From positions 15,447,962 to 15,511,961 of the forward strand of contig NC_067208.1 of the NCBI RefSeq assembly GCF_026262505.1: a DNA stretch of 64,000 nucleotides, written 5' to 3'. This stretch comes from Trichomonas vaginalis G3 (lineage: Eukaryota; Parabasalia; Trichomonadida; Trichomonadidae). Shown in pieces: positions 54,757 through 63,438 of this stretch. Every line of letters starts with the position of its first letter. Positions within the stretch are counted from its first letter, which is position 1. Under the pieces are notes generated by a model. That model worked only from the letters and a program-made list of their open reading frames with translations. It had not been told where the DNA came from and did no database searches. The position numbers and the translations under genes were made by a program.

Positions 54757-56554
54757 ATGTCAAATGAAACAGCGTCTATGAGAGAAATACAACACAACCG
54801 ACAACTCATTATGCAAGCTCTAAATAAGAACACAACAAACTTTTCAAACTATTCTAAGATATCTGAGTCATTGAAAGAAGGAAACTTAAAACTGACATTA
54901 AACCCTTTAACAGATGAGTTTCTATTTCAAGACAATAAGAACCATACTGTCTGTATAATTCCAACAAAAGGAACTTTAAACGAGAAACCTATAAATGAAC
55001 TTCTTTTGAAAGCAGATGTTGACAACAAAGCTGACAAAGAATATGTCATTGAAAAAGTTCAAGAAGAACATGACAGAGCAGATGCAACATATGCAACAAA
55101 AGATGACGTTGAAAATAAAGCTGACAAAGAAACTGTAGATATGTTGGCACAAACGGTTTCAAGTCATGACAGAGCTTTAATGGAAGATGGACAACAGTTG
55201 AAAGAGCTTGAGAAAGGTGTTACAGAGTTAAGCAATACAAAAGCAGACTTGACATGGATAACTGGATATGTAGATGCAACAAAAGAATATATTTTCAAAT
55301 GGACAGAAGGAACATATCCACAAAAACAGCATACACATTCTATATCTGATATTACAAACTTACAAGAAACCTTAAACAGGAAAAGTGACGTTGGACATAC
55401 ACATACCATTGCAAATATTACAAACTTACAAGAAACATTAGAGACAAAAGCAAATAAGACTCATACACATTCTATATCTGATATTACAAACTTACAAGAA
55501 ACCTTAAACACTAAAGCAGATAAAACATATGTCAATGAAATATACCAAAGTTTGATAGGAACAAAAAATATTGAAACTATTGTTGGTGACTTTTCTGTCA
55601 ATGAAGAAAATAAATATTTTAGATGGCAGTTTGTACATTCCTTAAAAAATGGTATACGGCATAAACTCATTCCGAAAAATAACAATGAAATGTATGTAAG
55701 CTATATAAAGAATAATGGTACACAAGTTAAAGTTCCATTAGACAACAACTGCTACTTAAACTTATATGGAGATGAACAAAATAAATATTTCCGAGTTTAT
55801 GAAATGGCAGATATGATATTACCTGACCCAGCTCCAGCACCATATTATTATGACTATGGAGATGACGATAGAACACCACATGTAGATGAACAAAAGCAAA
55901 CATTATATTTAGATTATTATAGATATAAAAGATATAATGCAATAGAAAAAACGAGAATAGTATATTATTATACAGATGACAGAAATAAATATTATAGTCA
56001 AGATTGTACATACCCTGAAAACATAAGATTATATTATAAAAAATATTCTGACACAAACCAGAAGAAACCTGAAATAGTTGCACTATATTTTAAGTTCAAA
56101 AGAGACAATCCTATAATCTCATATGTTTGATTTAATGAACCCAGTAGGTTCTATTTATACATCTATGGATGCAAGAGGTCCTCAAGTAATGTTTGGTGTT
56201 GGTGTATGGGAACAAATAGTCGACAGGTTTTTGTATTGTGCAAACTCTTCAAAGGAAACAGGTGGAAGTAAAACGATTTCAGGTGAAAATTTACCTGCAC
56301 ACAGTCATTACATAAATTTAAGTACATCTCAAGCAGGTTGGCATAGGCATAGATATTGGGTTGGACAGGAATGACAAAAGGTAAAGGATATGATGTTAAA
56401 GACGACGTTAAGTTTGCTATAAATTGTTACTGGGATGACATTGGGGAGAAGGAACCATACACATCACGTTTCAGGATATACGCAAACAACGGGACAAAGT
56501 AAAGACTACATGCCACCTTACATGACAGTTTACGCATGGTATAGAATTGCTTAG
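54757..56554 (+). pseudogene. Phage-tail-fibre-like gene (A2 copy, looks broken)
   Basis: The first 95 residues and the tip domain match the A1 fibre, but the shaft differs. It has heptads with ENKADKETVDMLAQTVSSHD and only three non-identical HTHSISDITNL-type repeats, one reading HTHTIANITNL. It thus shows the ancestral state before A1's expansion, or a different shaft acquired by exchange. It looks broken, with about two breaks toward the tip. It converges with the integrase as in A1. Confidence 0.82.
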
Positions 56555-57510
56555 TCGTCATTTTCAACTTCTTTAGCATATTCGTCAGGAGTTGTCTTAT
56601 ATTTGTTAGGAACTGTCTTTGAAAGTATACCACCTTGAACTTTGACAAGTTTGAAACGAGGTCTGACAATAGTAGTTTTATCTTCTGCTTGCAGTCTGTA
56701 CATTTTGCCATGTTTGCCTAAAACTTCATAATATTCTCTTGTATACTTTCTTCTATTTTTACGAACACGAATGTGAGTACCTGTCGGGTTCCCATTGTTG
56801 TCATAGTCAATAGTATTTTCATATGGGTCGCGTTTAGGTATTTCTATTTTTACTTTGTCACCTTTCTGAAGTTTGAAGCCCGGCATTCTTTCTTGTTTGT
56901 CTCTTTTGACTAAATTATTAAATATATAGTCTTTCTCTAAGTCAGGGTTGTTTTTCATTTCTTCGGGGGAGTGGTTTCCCAAACCTTTTTGTTTACGGTT
57001 ATTGTAAATATTTAAAACTTGTCTCATCTTTGCCTGGGAGAAGTGTCTATATTTGTCGTCATATGACATTTCATTTGCTTCACCACCTTGTGGTTGGTTT
57101 AAGTCTCTTAACATTTTTATACATCCGTCAATGACACCAAGAGCAGAATGGTTTTGGTCGACAATGAAATATTGGTTTACATTTTTTGAACGCAGATAGT
57201 TTTTTACATCATCTGATTTGAAAGAACTTTCACAGTCAGATGTCAGTTTTGTTGGATGGTATTTGTCAACGAATATTGTCAAAGCAGTTTTCACATCTAA
57301 AATATTTTTGGACCATAATGGTATGGCTTCACAGTATCTTGTGTTTTGACCAACAAATATTAACCAGTATGGTGGTCCATCTTCTCTATACCTCGGAATG
57401 TTTTCCAAGATATCCATAAACCAAGCATTTGGTGTTGAACTAAAGATTTTTATCATGAGTGCTTTCTTTGTTGCCTTAGAAACATAGGGGTCCTTGTTTG
57501 GATTCGTCAT
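56551..57510 (-). CDS. Retroviral-type integrase of Maverick A2 (319 aa)
   Basis: Same length and architecture as 4100-5059, differing at only a handful of residues. Core blocks WFMDILENIPRY, LTSDCESSFKSD and LGVIDGCIKMLRDLN are followed by the basic SH3-like tail. This is strong evidence that A1 and A2 derive from one recent source. The frame is open throughout. Confidence 0.87.
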   Translation of the reverse strand: MTNPNKDPYVSKATKKALMIKIFSSTPNAWFMDILENIPRYREDGPPYWLIFVGQNTRYCEAIPLWSKNILDVKTALTIFVDKYHPTKLTSDCESSFKSDDVKNYLRSKNVNQYFIVDQNHSALGVIDGCIKMLRDLNQPQGGEANEMSYDDKYRHFSQAKMRQVLNIYNNRKQKGLGNHSPEEMKNNPDLEKDYIFNNLVKRDKQERMPGFKLQKGDKVKIEIPKRDPYENTIDYDNNGNPTGTHIRVRKNRRKYTREYYEVLGKHGKMYRLQAEDKTTIVRPRFKLVKVQGGILSKTVPNKYKTTPDEYAKEVENDD

Positions 57511-57527
57511 TTTTTAACCCATAAGAA
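57511..57527. promoter_or_regulatory. 17-bp bidirectional promoter (A2 integrase / Gly-rich protein)
   Basis: TTTTTAACCCATAAGAA. It differs from the A1 spacer at two internal bases, while both edges are kept. Confidence 0.68.
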
Positions 57528-57929
57528 ATGGGTTTATTTGGCGCATTAGCAGGAGTCGCATCTAGATTTTTACCCGCAGTGGAAACAATAGCCAGAGGTG
57601 TATTTGGAGTTGGAAGGAAGATTTTGAGTACATTAGGTATACTTAAAGAGAAAGCACAACCTATTATACAAACTGTACAGAAAGGTTGGGATGTAGCACG
57701 AGATGCAACAAATCTTATTCCAAATCCTGAAACAAGAGGAAAAGTTCAAGGATGGATGGACAATGTAGGAAGACAAGCAGGAAACTATTATAACAAAGCA
57801 AATGACTACTATAACCAAGCAGGACACTATATGGACCAAGGTGAAAGATTCTTTAACAGAGGATATAACCATGCACAACAATGGGTAAGCAATAACCAAC
57901 CGCAACCACCTCAAACTTGGGGAATGTAA
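57528..57929 (+). CDS. Gly-rich amphipathic virion-type protein (133 aa, A2)
   Basis: MGLFGALAGVASRFLPAVET forms a hydrophobic glycine/alanine-rich N-terminus. KILSTLGILKEKAQPIIQTV and KGWDVARDATNLIPNPETRG follow. The tail has the repeat NYYNKANDYYNQAGHYMDQG and ends QPPQTWGM. The periodic Tyr/Asn/Gln tail suggests an extended scaffold-binding segment. Family not recognised. The frame looks whole. Confidence 0.7.
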   Translation: MGLFGALAGVASRFLPAVETIARGVFGVGRKILSTLGILKEKAQPIIQTVQKGWDVARDATNLIPNPETRGKVQGWMDNVGRQAGNYYNKANDYYNQAGHYMDQGERFFNRGYNHAQQWVSNNQPQPPQTWGM

Positions 57930-57948
57930 AGTTTTTTATTGAGATGAA

Positions 57949-58101
57949 ATGAACAATGCAGCATTGAGACAAATAAGTTCAAGATGGATTTGTCGGCTTC
58001 CAGCATTTAAACCACGTGTTTGTCAAGTTCTTCCTATACCTCAGGAAGTTTTAGACCGACTTAAAAAACCTAAACAACCAGTTGAAAACAAACCAAACTA
58101 A
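57949..58101 (+). CDS. 50-residue conserved Maverick A protein (A2)
   Basis: MNNAALRQISSRWICRLPAF start and KQPVENKPN end as in A1's 5497-5661. The middle is replaced (VCQVLPIPQEVLDRLKK), giving a slightly shorter product. The leader TTTTTTATTGAGATGAA is unchanged. Function unknown. Confidence 0.55.
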   Translation: MNNAALRQISSRWICRLPAFKPRVCQVLPIPQEVLDRLKKPKQPVENKPN

Positions 58102-58120
58102 AATTTTTTACTGAGATGAA

Positions 58121-58705
58121 ATGACCGAAGAAGTTGAAACGGTAGATTTGACACCACAAACAAAAAGTTCAGAACCATTGTCAAAACCTGTCAAAGAACT
58201 TACAGATGAAGAGAAAAATTCAATAATAGAAAGTGCCAGGTCTGGAAATACAAACCCTAACTACAAAGTCACTTTTCATAAAAATGGAACGGCTAGTATC
58301 TCAAAAAAGAAACAGACTCTCACAAATAAAATATTGAAGTCTGAAGGAGCTAAAGAGACAACAGATGGAAAAGTTTACTTCACTGACCAACAGTTCATTA
58401 TAGAACATCTCATTGACTTAGAGTCGAAATATTCTAAACTTTACAACAAACACAAAAAGTTGAAAGGAAAACAGAAACAAATGGCATATGATATTTATGA
58501 AGATGTTGACGACACAACTGTTCCTGCAAGTGAAGTAAAGTCAGAGGAACCGAAAAGTGACGAAAAACCGATAGAAGAAGAAAAACCAAAAACTGAAGAT
58601 AAACCAAAACCAAAGTTTAGTTTCCAAACTAAACCAAGTCAACCTTCATTAGCTGGTATGGGTTGGCGTCAAAGACTTATGGCAGCAGGCGGTTATGTTA
58701 AGTAA
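58121..58705 (+). CDS. Charged 194-aa Maverick A protein (A2)
   Basis: Essentially the same protein as 5681-6265, with one difference noticed (AKE for AFE near residue 77). The lysine-rich helix, the Glu/Lys/Pro tract and the GMGWRQRLMAAGGYVK end are all kept. Function unknown. Confidence 0.75.
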   Translation: MTEEVETVDLTPQTKSSEPLSKPVKELTDEEKNSIIESARSGNTNPNYKVTFHKNGTASISKKKQTLTNKILKSEGAKETTDGKVYFTDQQFIIEHLIDLESKYSKLYNKHKKLKGKQKQMAYDIYEDVDDTTVPASEVKSEEPKSDEKPIEEEKPKTEDKPKPKFSFQTKPSQPSLAGMGWRQRLMAAGGYVK

Positions 58706-58738
58706 AGAAAAAAAACATATTTTTTTATTTTTATAAAA

Positions 58739-60892
58739 ATGCCCCCATATAGAATCGATAGAAAATCTGCTAGAATAAAAGCAGAGTTACAAAGATATGG
58801 TTGGAGAGTTTCGAAGAATTTTAAATATAGGAAGGGAAGACCCATAAAAGTCTATGACAAATTGTCTGGTCTTCGCTACGAAATGGATTTGGAAACAGTA
58901 CGTGCCAATTATCCAAACAGACTAGAGAGGTTAGAAGAAGAACGTCTTATGGACATGCCTTTCGATGTTAGTGAACCTCAAGTTGAAGGACACGACGGCT
59001 TTGCCAGATTCTACTGGAAACATGACGAACAATTGCATCCTTTGAGAAGGAAAAAAGGAAAAGGTGAAGACGCCCATGCTCCCATGGAAAGAACAAGATA
59101 TTCATATGAAAAGTATCGTGAAGTTAGAAGTCAAATTACATCTGGTCGAACCTTTACAGTAAACTTTGACGAAGGAAAGAACAAAGAAGGCTTCATGGGA
59201 GTACTTGCTGCAATTCAAGACGGAAATAAGAAAGGACAAGATCTCAGATTGACCATAACAGATTTGGATGGTCACATTTACTATGCACATGGCAATGAAC
59301 AAACAGCCGCAAAACTTCTTGACGCTTTCAAGACTACAAAGAGAGAACAAATGGTTGACTCCGACTCAGACATTTTGAATGCAATTGAAGGAATTGCAAG
59401 TGTCAAGTTCGAATGGTACCAACCTAACCCTCAAGCAGTCAGACAACATGCTGGATACTTCCCGTTCATAAATAAGTCTGACATTGACTTGACAAGGTAT
59501 GGAATTTACAATTCAATTGAAACAATTGTCAACGAACCTTGCATTCTTACATGTCTCAGGAACTCTGGTCTTGTTACAGATGAGAAGATGAAGTATCTTG
59601 AGTCATGTGTGAAGACAAGGTACATTCTCAGAGGTCAATTGGCAAAAATTGCACCGTTGGCAAATGTCAATATCCGAGTCAACATACCTACAGCTAAAGG
59701 TTCTTCACATGACGACTATGTTGTTGACAAAGACTTACCATGGTTGAAGATTGTAATTGTCCACAACCACTTCATGTTGAACGAAAGTCTTACAAACCCA
59801 TTGTTCGGAAAAGGCAAGTGCAACATTGTCAGAGCTGTAAACATTCTTTTCGAGAAAGGTTTGTTGGAACCAATTCCAGATGACAAGCTGACAGAATGTT
59901 TTATACCAAAAGATGAAACTAGCTTTTCATTGTTTGCAAGACCAAAAGTTGTTCCAGACAAAGTTCTATTAAATAAGAAGTACACAGTTCCACAAGGGGT
60001 TGGTATGTTCGGATACCAACCTGAACCAGAAGAACTTCCAATGAGGTTGCAAGAACTTCAAGATGCTATAAACAAACTTCCATTGAGACATCCAATTGAC
60101 GTCAAATTGTATTGGAGAGCATCTGAGTTAGGTCAGAAGGTTTTATATGAAACAGGTTGCTTCGACGATGTTTATGAGATAACAGGAGAAGTTTCTCAGA
60201 AGATAAGAGACTCACTTGAATTTCCACAAACTGGACCAATTGGTTGCGACAAGTTCGACTCAGATGAAAAGATATACTATGTCGACCTTAACGCTGCATA
60301 CATGAGGTTTGTCCAATATATTCCGACTGGAATTCCAAACGAAGATGGTGAGTTCCCGGGAAGGAACTATACAGTTGGAAAAGTCATACAACAACTGTAT
60401 GATATTAGGAAAGCTTCAAACCCCAAACTTGCAATGACACTCAAATTGCTTATGAATTCGACATGGGGATATTCCATTAAGAAACCTCAAGAGATGAAGA
60501 GTAAACATTATGAGAAGGTCGACAACTTTGTTGAAAGGTTTTCTCCTTTTGTTTTGAAGTACGAATTCACTCAAGGTCAAAGTGGCTTAGTAACCACATT
60601 AAAACCTATTGTCGAACATTGGTCTTACCCTCAGTTCGCAAAAGCAGTCCTTGACGAGTACAACAAATTCTTCTCCGAAGTCAAATCGAAAGTAGTGGTT
60701 TACTATGAGAACATTGACGCACTCATGACGAACGAAGAAGGATACAACAAACTCATTGAAATGGGTATGGTCGGTGAAAAGATGGGTCGATTCAAATTGG
60801 ACAAAATTTTCACCGAAGTTCATGTAATATCGAAAAGGAAATATTGGGGCATACTTGAAGATGGCACAGAAATAAAACATTGCATGAAGTAA
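58739..60892 (+). CDS. Divergent family-B-polymerase-like protein (717 aa, A2, whole)
   Basis: Three palm-like blocks appear in polymerase B order: YYVDLNAAYMRFVQYIPTG (A-like, near residue 520), MTLKLLMNSTWGYSIKK (B-like) and KVVVYYENIDALMTNEEGY (C-like). Upstream, CILTCLRNSGLVTDEKMKYL corresponds to the CFVYACIQAGV block of Maverick B's PolB, and IVIVHNHFMLNE to its VEDHYMLNE. The three exonuclease motifs were not seen, and the protein is about 540 residues shorter than B's enzyme. It is therefore a remote PolB relative, possibly a protein-priming or structural replication factor. It contains the empty site of Maverick B at 59975-59980. The frame is open throughout. Confidence 0.8.
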   Translation: MPPYRIDRKSARIKAELQRYGWRVSKNFKYRKGRPIKVYDKLSGLRYEMDLETVRANYPNRLERLEEERLMDMPFDVSEPQVEGHDGFARFYWKHDEQLHPLRRKKGKGEDAHAPMERTRYSYEKYREVRSQITSGRTFTVNFDEGKNKEGFMGVLAAIQDGNKKGQDLRLTITDLDGHIYYAHGNEQTAAKLLDAFKTTKREQMVDSDSDILNAIEGIASVKFEWYQPNPQAVRQHAGYFPFINKSDIDLTRYGIYNSIETIVNEPCILTCLRNSGLVTDEKMKYLESCVKTRYILRGQLAKIAPLANVNIRVNIPTAKGSSHDDYVVDKDLPWLKIVIVHNHFMLNESLTNPLFGKGKCNIVRAVNILFEKGLLEPIPDDKLTECFIPKDETSFSLFARPKVVPDKVLLNKKYTVPQGVGMFGYQPEPEELPMRLQELQDAINKLPLRHPIDVKLYWRASELGQKVLYETGCFDDVYEITGEVSQKIRDSLEFPQTGPIGCDKFDSDEKIYYVDLNAAYMRFVQYIPTGIPNEDGEFPGRNYTVGKVIQQLYDIRKASNPKLAMTLKLLMNSTWGYSIKKPQEMKSKHYEKVDNFVERFSPFVLKYEFTQGQSGLVTTLKPIVEHWSYPQFAKAVLDEYNKFFSEVKSKVVVYYENIDALMTNEEGYNKLIEMGMVGEKMGRFKLDKIFTEVHVISKRKYWGILEDGTEIKHCMK

Positions 60893-60900
60893 AAACGTTT

Positions 60901-61155
60901 TTATTCGAATTTGAATTTAAATGTAGGAATTCTTGGGAACGTGAAAGGCTTATTTACTTGAGGAACAGGTAAAGGTGGTGGAGGTGGTGGCAACCAGTCC
61001 ATTTTATATTCCTTCCTAGCCAATTTCCGTTTAATTTCATGGTCGCCCTCGGAGTCTTTGAATCGGACAGGTCGAGTTACACCATTCTTGGTCTCAAACT
61101 CATATATAACCTGTTTGTCTGTATTTTCGTCGACTATGGCACGAGACACGAACAT
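60901..61155 (-). CDS. 84-aa cargo protein with a proline run (A2 only)
   Basis: MFVSRAIVDENTDKQVIYEF begins a strand-rich half (RPVRFKDSEGDHEIKRKLAR). A run of seven consecutive prolines (WLPPPPPPLPVPQ) and a FPRIPTFKFKFE end follow. It is absent from A1 at this place. It is divergent from the next gene over 30 bp. Function unknown. Confidence 0.55.
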   Translation of the reverse strand: MFVSRAIVDENTDKQVIYEFETKNGVTRPVRFKDSEGDHEIKRKLARKEYKMDWLPPPPPPLPVPQVNKPFTFPRIPTFKFKFE

Positions 61156-61185
61156 TGACCAAACGGATAAAAAGTGTCATTTCAG

Positions 61186-61449
61186 ATGGTCAAGCAGCCA
61201 ATCGCATTCGAGCACTTCGAAGAAGCCTTACGTTCCAAGGGAGAGGGTGTCTGGTGCAAGGCAGAGGTCATGAGACTCTACGAGCAGTACATCCTCAATG
61301 CCTGGGAGGACAAATCGTCCTTGGATTGGCAATTCTACCAACTCCTCTGGGACGACCTCCTATGCAACTGGGATAATGAAAGAGCCCAATTCAAAGGTCG
61401 GGAGCTAATTTTCCAAATTACCATTAATTTAACCTACTTATCCAACTAA
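61186..61449 (+). CDS. 87-aa acidic helical cargo protein (A2 only)
   Basis: The ATG at 61186 gives MVKQPIAFEHFEEALRSKGE. It is rich in Trp (VWCKAEVMRLYEQYILNAWE, DWQFYQLLWDDLLCNWDNER) and predicted helical, with a hydrophobic C-terminus. Some residues upstream are also open but lack ATG. No family recognised. GC content is higher than in neighbouring genes, which suggests a different origin. Confidence 0.55.
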   Translation: MVKQPIAFEHFEEALRSKGEGVWCKAEVMRLYEQYILNAWEDKSSLDWQFYQLLWDDLLCNWDNERAQFKGRELIFQITINLTYLSN

Positions 61450-61497
61450 AAACTTAAATTTACTTGGGGTTTCCCCCTAAAATAATTTTTTTTACTT

Positions 61498-62175
61498 TTA
61501 GAACCACTCGAGGTTCTCCTTACGGTTGTTGAGCTTGTCACCGTCAATGTGTCTGACCTTGGTCTTCTTATCTGGATTTGGAACCCATTGAATTGCGACA
61601 AGCTTGCCCATGGAAATTGAACCGCGATTCCGAAGGTTAAGGTTCAAGTGTCCCAAGTTGTTGAGGACTGGGGTAAGAACCTTGCCGGTCTCCCTGTTGC
61701 GGATTTTGTATGGGTAGGGTTGGGAAATTTCGTAACCGTCATCGGCAACAAGGGTTGCCCATGTAGCGGCTTCAGGAACTTCTTCTTCGTGTTTCTCTTC
61801 TTCCTCGACAATTCCTTCTTCAATTTGGTACTCACGAAGTACGGTGTTGCATGTTCTGTCCTTTCCGAGTACCTTCCAGATGGCGTCTATCTCTTCGAAG
61901 AAACGGTATATGAGTCTGGCAAGGTCTCGGTTCTCTCTCTCGTAATTGTGCAAGGTTTCCGCGAAATCGTTCAGGACTTTTTCATTGGAAGCTTGGTTCA
62001 TGAGGAACTCACCTTTAAGTCCCTTCATCTCTGACATAAGACTAAGTTGGAGAGTCTTAATGGTGTTTGTCAGATGAGCTTTCAATTGGGCAATTTGAAT
62101 TTGAACTGGGCGCTTGTCTGGCAACCTTGAAAGGACATCTTCCATTGAGTTTGGCTTCGGTGCTTGTTCGGACAT
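61498..62175 (-). CDS. NUMOD4/HNH-like protein with a long coiled coil (225 aa, A2 cargo)
   Basis: The C-terminal 75 residues look like NUMOD4 (YEISQPYPYKIRNRETGKVL) followed by an HNH motif ending VRHIDGDKLNNRKENLEWF, as in phage homing endonucleases. The first 130 residues are helical and coiled-coil (MEDVLSRLPDKRPVQIQIAQ, LARLIYRFFEEIDAIWKVLG), and an acidic EEEEKHEEEVPEA hinge separates them. This is a fusion of an element-type helical protein with a nuclease-type domain. It may be co-opted as a DNA-binding factor. It is related in motif, not in overall sequence, to the A1 HNH protein. The frame looks whole. Confidence 0.76.
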   Translation of the reverse strand: MSEQAPKPNSMEDVLSRLPDKRPVQIQIAQLKAHLTNTIKTLQLSLMSEMKGLKGEFLMNQASNEKVLNDFAETLHNYERENRDLARLIYRFFEEIDAIWKVLGKDRTCNTVLREYQIEEGIVEEEEKHEEEVPEAATWATLVADDGYEISQPYPYKIRNRETGKVLTPVLNNLGHLNLNLRNRGSISMGKLVAIQWVPNPDKKTKVRHIDGDKLNNRKENLEWF

Positions 62176-62207
62176 CGAAAAAATGAAGTGGTTTGAGAAT
62201 GACGGTT

Positions 62208-62792
62208 TTACTTCAAAAAGCTTGTTATGACAGTTAAGTCATACAACAAGTTTAAAATAATATCTTGTTCTTCTTCTGAACGTTTGTTGTCTCTTCCGAT
62301 AAAAGTTTCGAACATGAGAACCAAAAAACGTTTTTTGAGATTGCGGAAGAGTTCAGGCAAACGTTCATATTCTGGATATGTTGGGAGCAGTTCAAAACAT
62401 CTGAGCTGACTTTCGGACAAAATTGGGACAATGTCAGAAAATTCATCTTTGGTCGGACTGCTTGAAGGTAAGTCCCTTACATGTAAGTAGCTCTGGTAAA
62501 GTCTTCTCATTTCTGCTAACTTTTGGAGTATAGCTTCGTAATTTAAGAGTTTTAATTTTAATTGTCTTATTCCACTCTTTACTTTTAAACGGTAACTATC
62601 CATGAGGTCAAGGGTTGCTTTAGTTGCCTTAAGTGGAGCTATCTGTTCCTTGACTTCTGCAATTTTGGTTGCAATTGTGGTTTGAGCTCCTTCAAGTTCG
62701 CCGTCTATGTCGTTCTCAACACCTTCAACCATAGCTTGAAACTCTTCATCGGTCCATTGAGCTTGGTGTGGGACGAATTTAACTTGCTTCAT
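62208..62792 (-). CDS. 194-aa coiled-coil cargo protein (A2 only)
   Basis: Starts MKQVKFVPHQAQWTDEEFQA. Long helices (TTIATKIAEVKEQIAPLKAT, LKLLNYEAILQKLAEMRRLY) precede a C-terminal helical bundle with RLPELFRNLKKRFLVLMFET. No membrane segment and no recognised family. It lies head-to-tail upstream of the HNH fusion gene, so the two are probably co-expressed. Confidence 0.62.
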   Translation of the reverse strand: MKQVKFVPHQAQWTDEEFQAMVEGVENDIDGELEGAQTTIATKIAEVKEQIAPLKATKATLDLMDSYRLKVKSGIRQLKLKLLNYEAILQKLAEMRRLYQSYLHVRDLPSSSPTKDEFSDIVPILSESQLRCFELLPTYPEYERLPELFRNLKKRFLVLMFETFIGRDNKRSEEEQDIILNLLYDLTVITSFLK

Positions 62793-62840
62793 TCAAAAAA
62801 TGAAAAAAATGTTTTTACTCTAAACGTGCCATATAGATGT

Positions 62841-63215
62841 TTACTGAACTGGTTGGATGTCGCCTTCTGAGGTTATGTAGAACGGCTGACCCGAGAAGTG
62901 AAGGAGAGACTGAATTGCCAATTTCATATGGGGTAGGGGGTTCTCCTTGTTTGGTATTTTTATCCAAGGACGTTTGTTTAGGAACTTAACAAGAGCTTCT
63001 CTTTTGGCGTCCTTTATGTCGTCGTAGGCTGTCCCGTCTGGTATTTGAATTGGAATTCCGGTCGAAGTCTCGAGATTCAAGGCAGCCCTTCCAGAAATAC
63101 TGGTGAACTTGACCTTGGGCTTCATTACCTTGCGCAAGTAGTCTTTTACGCAGTCGTTAAGTTCAATGAGGTAAATTGCCTCGTCAAATCCTTCTGGCAT
63201 TCCGAGTCCTTCCAT
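62841..63215 (-). CDS. Conserved Maverick A protein, about 124 aa (A2)
   Basis: Counterpart of 32202-32567. The blocks GRAALNLETSTGIPIQIPDG and FSGQPFYITSEGDIQPVQ are unchanged while the helices vary. The ATG at 63215 (MEGLGMPEGFDEAIYLIELN) is chosen because upstream codons run into the repeat array. MPEGFDEA at 63200 is an alternative start. It is divergent from the Pro/Gln-rich gene. Confidence 0.7.
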   Translation of the reverse strand: MEGLGMPEGFDEAIYLIELNDCVKDYLRKVMKPKVKFTSISGRAALNLETSTGIPIQIPDGTAYDDIKDAKREALVKFLNKRPWIKIPNKENPLPHMKLAIQSLLHFSGQPFYITSEGDIQPVQ

Positions 63216-63430
63216 CCGACAGGAAAATATTTTCCCGACAACTGGAAAAAATTTTCCGGACAAAGGGAAAAATTTTTCCCGACGACAGGAAGAACTCTTC
63301 CATTTGTCCGTCCGTAAACCATTCAAATTTTCGAAAATTGAGAACTTTTTGGTCGAACTTCAGAAAACTTTTCCTTCCGACAGAAAAGGTTTTTCCTTCC
63401 GACAGGAAAAGTTTTTCCTTCCGACAGGAC
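63216..63430. repeat. 21-22 bp phased GAC/GGAAAA repeats in the divergent spacer (A2)
   Basis: Left cluster (63216-63300): about four 22-base units of the pattern CCCGACNACNGGAAAAATTTT. Right cluster (about 63366-63430): three 21-base units of TTTTTCCTTCCGACAGGAAA. Both contain TTCC/GGAA inverted arms and so can form small hairpins. They occupy the same place as A1's 32568-32655 repeats but are unrelated in sequence. Confidence 0.82.
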
Positions 63431-63438
63431 ACAAACGG

